A program made the position numbers and the translations under genes. A stretch of DNA of 64,000 bases, taken from assembly GCA_033002965.1 (NCBI GenBank), contig JAURVB010014578.1:32640-96639 (forward strand). The letters run 5' to 3'. The notes under the pieces are model-generated. The model ran no database searches and was not told the origin of the DNA. It was given only the letters and a program-made list of their open reading frames with translations. Source of the DNA: Piper betle. Taxonomy: Eukaryota > Streptophyta > Magnoliopsida > Piperales > Piperaceae. Shown one piece after another: positions 62,286-64,000 of the stretch (the first letter of the stretch is position 1; every line of letters starts with the position of its first letter).

Positions 62286-62930
62286 AAGGCAGTGTTTTAG
62301 TTCATTCATTTGTTAACATTTATGCTAACTAATAATCAATCATTAATATTCTATGATGAATTATATTCTATATAGTTCAATTGTTTTATGAAATATTTTT
62401 TTAATTCACTAAGATTTCAAGAAGTATAGTTTTAGGATCTTCCTCTAGTAATTTTATCTAATTTGTATCTTTCTAATTAAAATATTATTTCTTTCATCTT
62501 CTATTTTATTTAATTTATGTTCTAGGTTGTTACACATACATGCTTGAATTTTTAAAGAATAAATAATTCACCCATCACTATCAGATAAGTCGATATGAAA
62601 TAAATAAACTAATGTAATAAAATTTCCATAAAAATATGTTTGGTTGAAGTCAATTACATCTTAACACATCCAAAAAATAAATTGCTAATTAATAAAAAAT
62701 CAATATTTTTGCTTTGAGTTATCATAAATTTTATAAATTGTTTAATTCTTTCAAATTAACAAAATTGAGTCAAAATAAATATTATGAGAAATCTGCGCAA
62801 TACTCCGGTTATCACGCTATAATAGTTAATAAATTAGTGTGGTTTAGTCTTCGTAAAAAACTATTTAATCTGAATTTTTTAGAAAATCAAGATAAAAGTT
62901 CATTAAATATTCATAATAAAATACTTCATT
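62286..62930. repeat. Third copy of the AT-rich block found at 41625-42240
   Basis: 'aaggcagtgttttagttcat', 'agaagtatagttttaggatc', 'taataaaatttccataaaaa' and 'gtcaaaataaa' occur in the same order as at 41625-42240. Confidence 0.8.
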
Positions 62931-63285
62931 AATGTCAAATGAAGTTTGTTATTTATAATTTCAAAATTAAGTCAAATTCAGGTTCGATTTTATTGAATAA
63001 AAGTATCCTTCATCAATTATAAATCCGGCAATGTAAAATATTTAAAATTATGAGCAACTAAAACAATAGATCTAAGTGATGGACATATGTCAAATGGCTT
63101 GGAAAGTCAGAGAATTACAATAGCCGTATGATTGAACATCAGACAAGCCCATGTAAAAAATGGGTGGGGCCAAAAAACACATGATAAGTGGATAAATCAA
63201 ATTAATTATTCCTTTAAAATAACAATGTAGCATTGTTGTCCTACCTTTTGAACTTTGAAATCAAGTCAGGACAAAATTTCAAGAT

Positions 63286-64000
63286 TGTCACAGTCTACAT
63301 TCTGCTCCTCCTTCCTTGAAATTCTTTTGTTCGACTCCCGTGTCTATTTTTCATAGTTTTAATTTTTTCAACAAAAAATAGGTAAAAAATTTGTCCATTT
63401 GAGCATCGAGAGAACATCTTCAAAAATAATTTTAAAATATTACTATAATAAATATGACAAATGATGCAAACAAATTTATAAAGAAAAAATGAGGGCAACA
63501 CTTGGGTTACTGGACGATGAGGTGGGAGGAAGGCTTCATACGACTTACCTTGCTTCTCTTGTATTGTTTTCCTCTTTAAAAGTATAAAGTTAAGCATTTA
63601 GGGCTTTCATTATCAAAATAAATCTAATTGAGGTTTTGATGGGACAATAAGGCAAGAGAAGGTGGGATGGTAGTTTGATTGAGACGAGGCAAATATTTAA
63701 TTGAGATTAAAGAGAGCATGTAAGGTAATTTGCTTAATAATTTCAAAGAAAAAATATTTTGGAATGATACTAAATTAAATGGGTTGACACGAATGTAAAG
63801 CCCACATGTTATCTTAATCTTAATTAAATATTTGCCTTATGTCTCAATTAGACTGCCCCTCGCTTCCTCTTCCCTTAGTGTCCGACCAAAACCTCAATTA
63901 GAATTTTCTAATTTCCTAAGATCACAAAAGTTCTTCAACATCTCCCACCTCATCATCTAGTAATCACCAAAGTGTTACCCTTTATTTCTTCCTTTTTTAT
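63286..64000. mobile_element. Foldback element, copy 2, cut by the window end
   Basis: It begins like copy 1 (cacagtctaca.tc.gctcctcctt) and shows the same inverted arms around a centre near 63775: 'gatgaggtgggag' and 'gggacaataaggcaagag' have inverted partners at about 63940 and 63865. Its left arm keeps a segment deleted from copy 1. The right end lies beyond the window. Confidence 0.8.

Overview
The window is nuclear DNA of a flowering plant, most likely a eudicot. It is AT-rich between genes, has many small GT-AG introns, and carries plant-only families (PILS auxin carriers, GLR glutamate-receptor-like channels, DUF295 F-box proteins, LPA3). All protein genes were assembled by eye from splice signals and recalled family sequences; nothing was searched.

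The left half (1-33 kb) is gene-rich, with genes in convergent pairs: PILS (+, 1502-3963) facing a GLR3-type channel (-, 4418-8299); a PP2C phosphatase (+, 12182-14792) facing a canopy/saposin-like ER protein (-, 15919-23566); and a CFK1-like F-box/kelch protein (+, 27343-29235) facing an LPA3-like photosystem II assembly factor (-, 30085-32900). A complete 5.5-kb gag-only LTR retrotransposon (17469-22988, target duplication TAAAT) lies in one intron of the canopy gene, in the same sense. Its single 908-residue ORF is a gag protein carrying a plant-type PB1 domain near the C terminus, the most unusual item in the window.

The right half (33-64 kb) is repeat-dominated. It holds TE-derived debris, a long inverted repeat (38.8-39.2 kb against 45.3-45.7 kb), two truncated copies of a DUF295 F-box gene inside a tandem segmental duplication, two copies of a long-armed foldback element (44.15-44.97 kb and 63.3 kb to the end), and one apparently intact DUF295 F-box gene (-, 58345-59472). 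An arogenate-dehydratase-like pseudogene (46.5-57.4 kb) is split inside its ACT-domain exon by a 9.8-kb LTR retroelement (47410-57209, target duplication AATGG). The inside of that element is a mosaic: a copia-like gag start, gypsy RNase H, integrase and chromodomain pieces, a copia RT piece, and a GC-rich fragment of the gene for cytosolic ribosomal protein uS5/RPS2. Two 2.9-kb solo LTRs, each with its own 5-bp target duplication, are nested in it.

Conserved genes show single-base frameshifts (one in PP2C, three in LPA3) although their splice sites are intact. These could be early decay, but consensus errors in a draft assembly are at least as likely.
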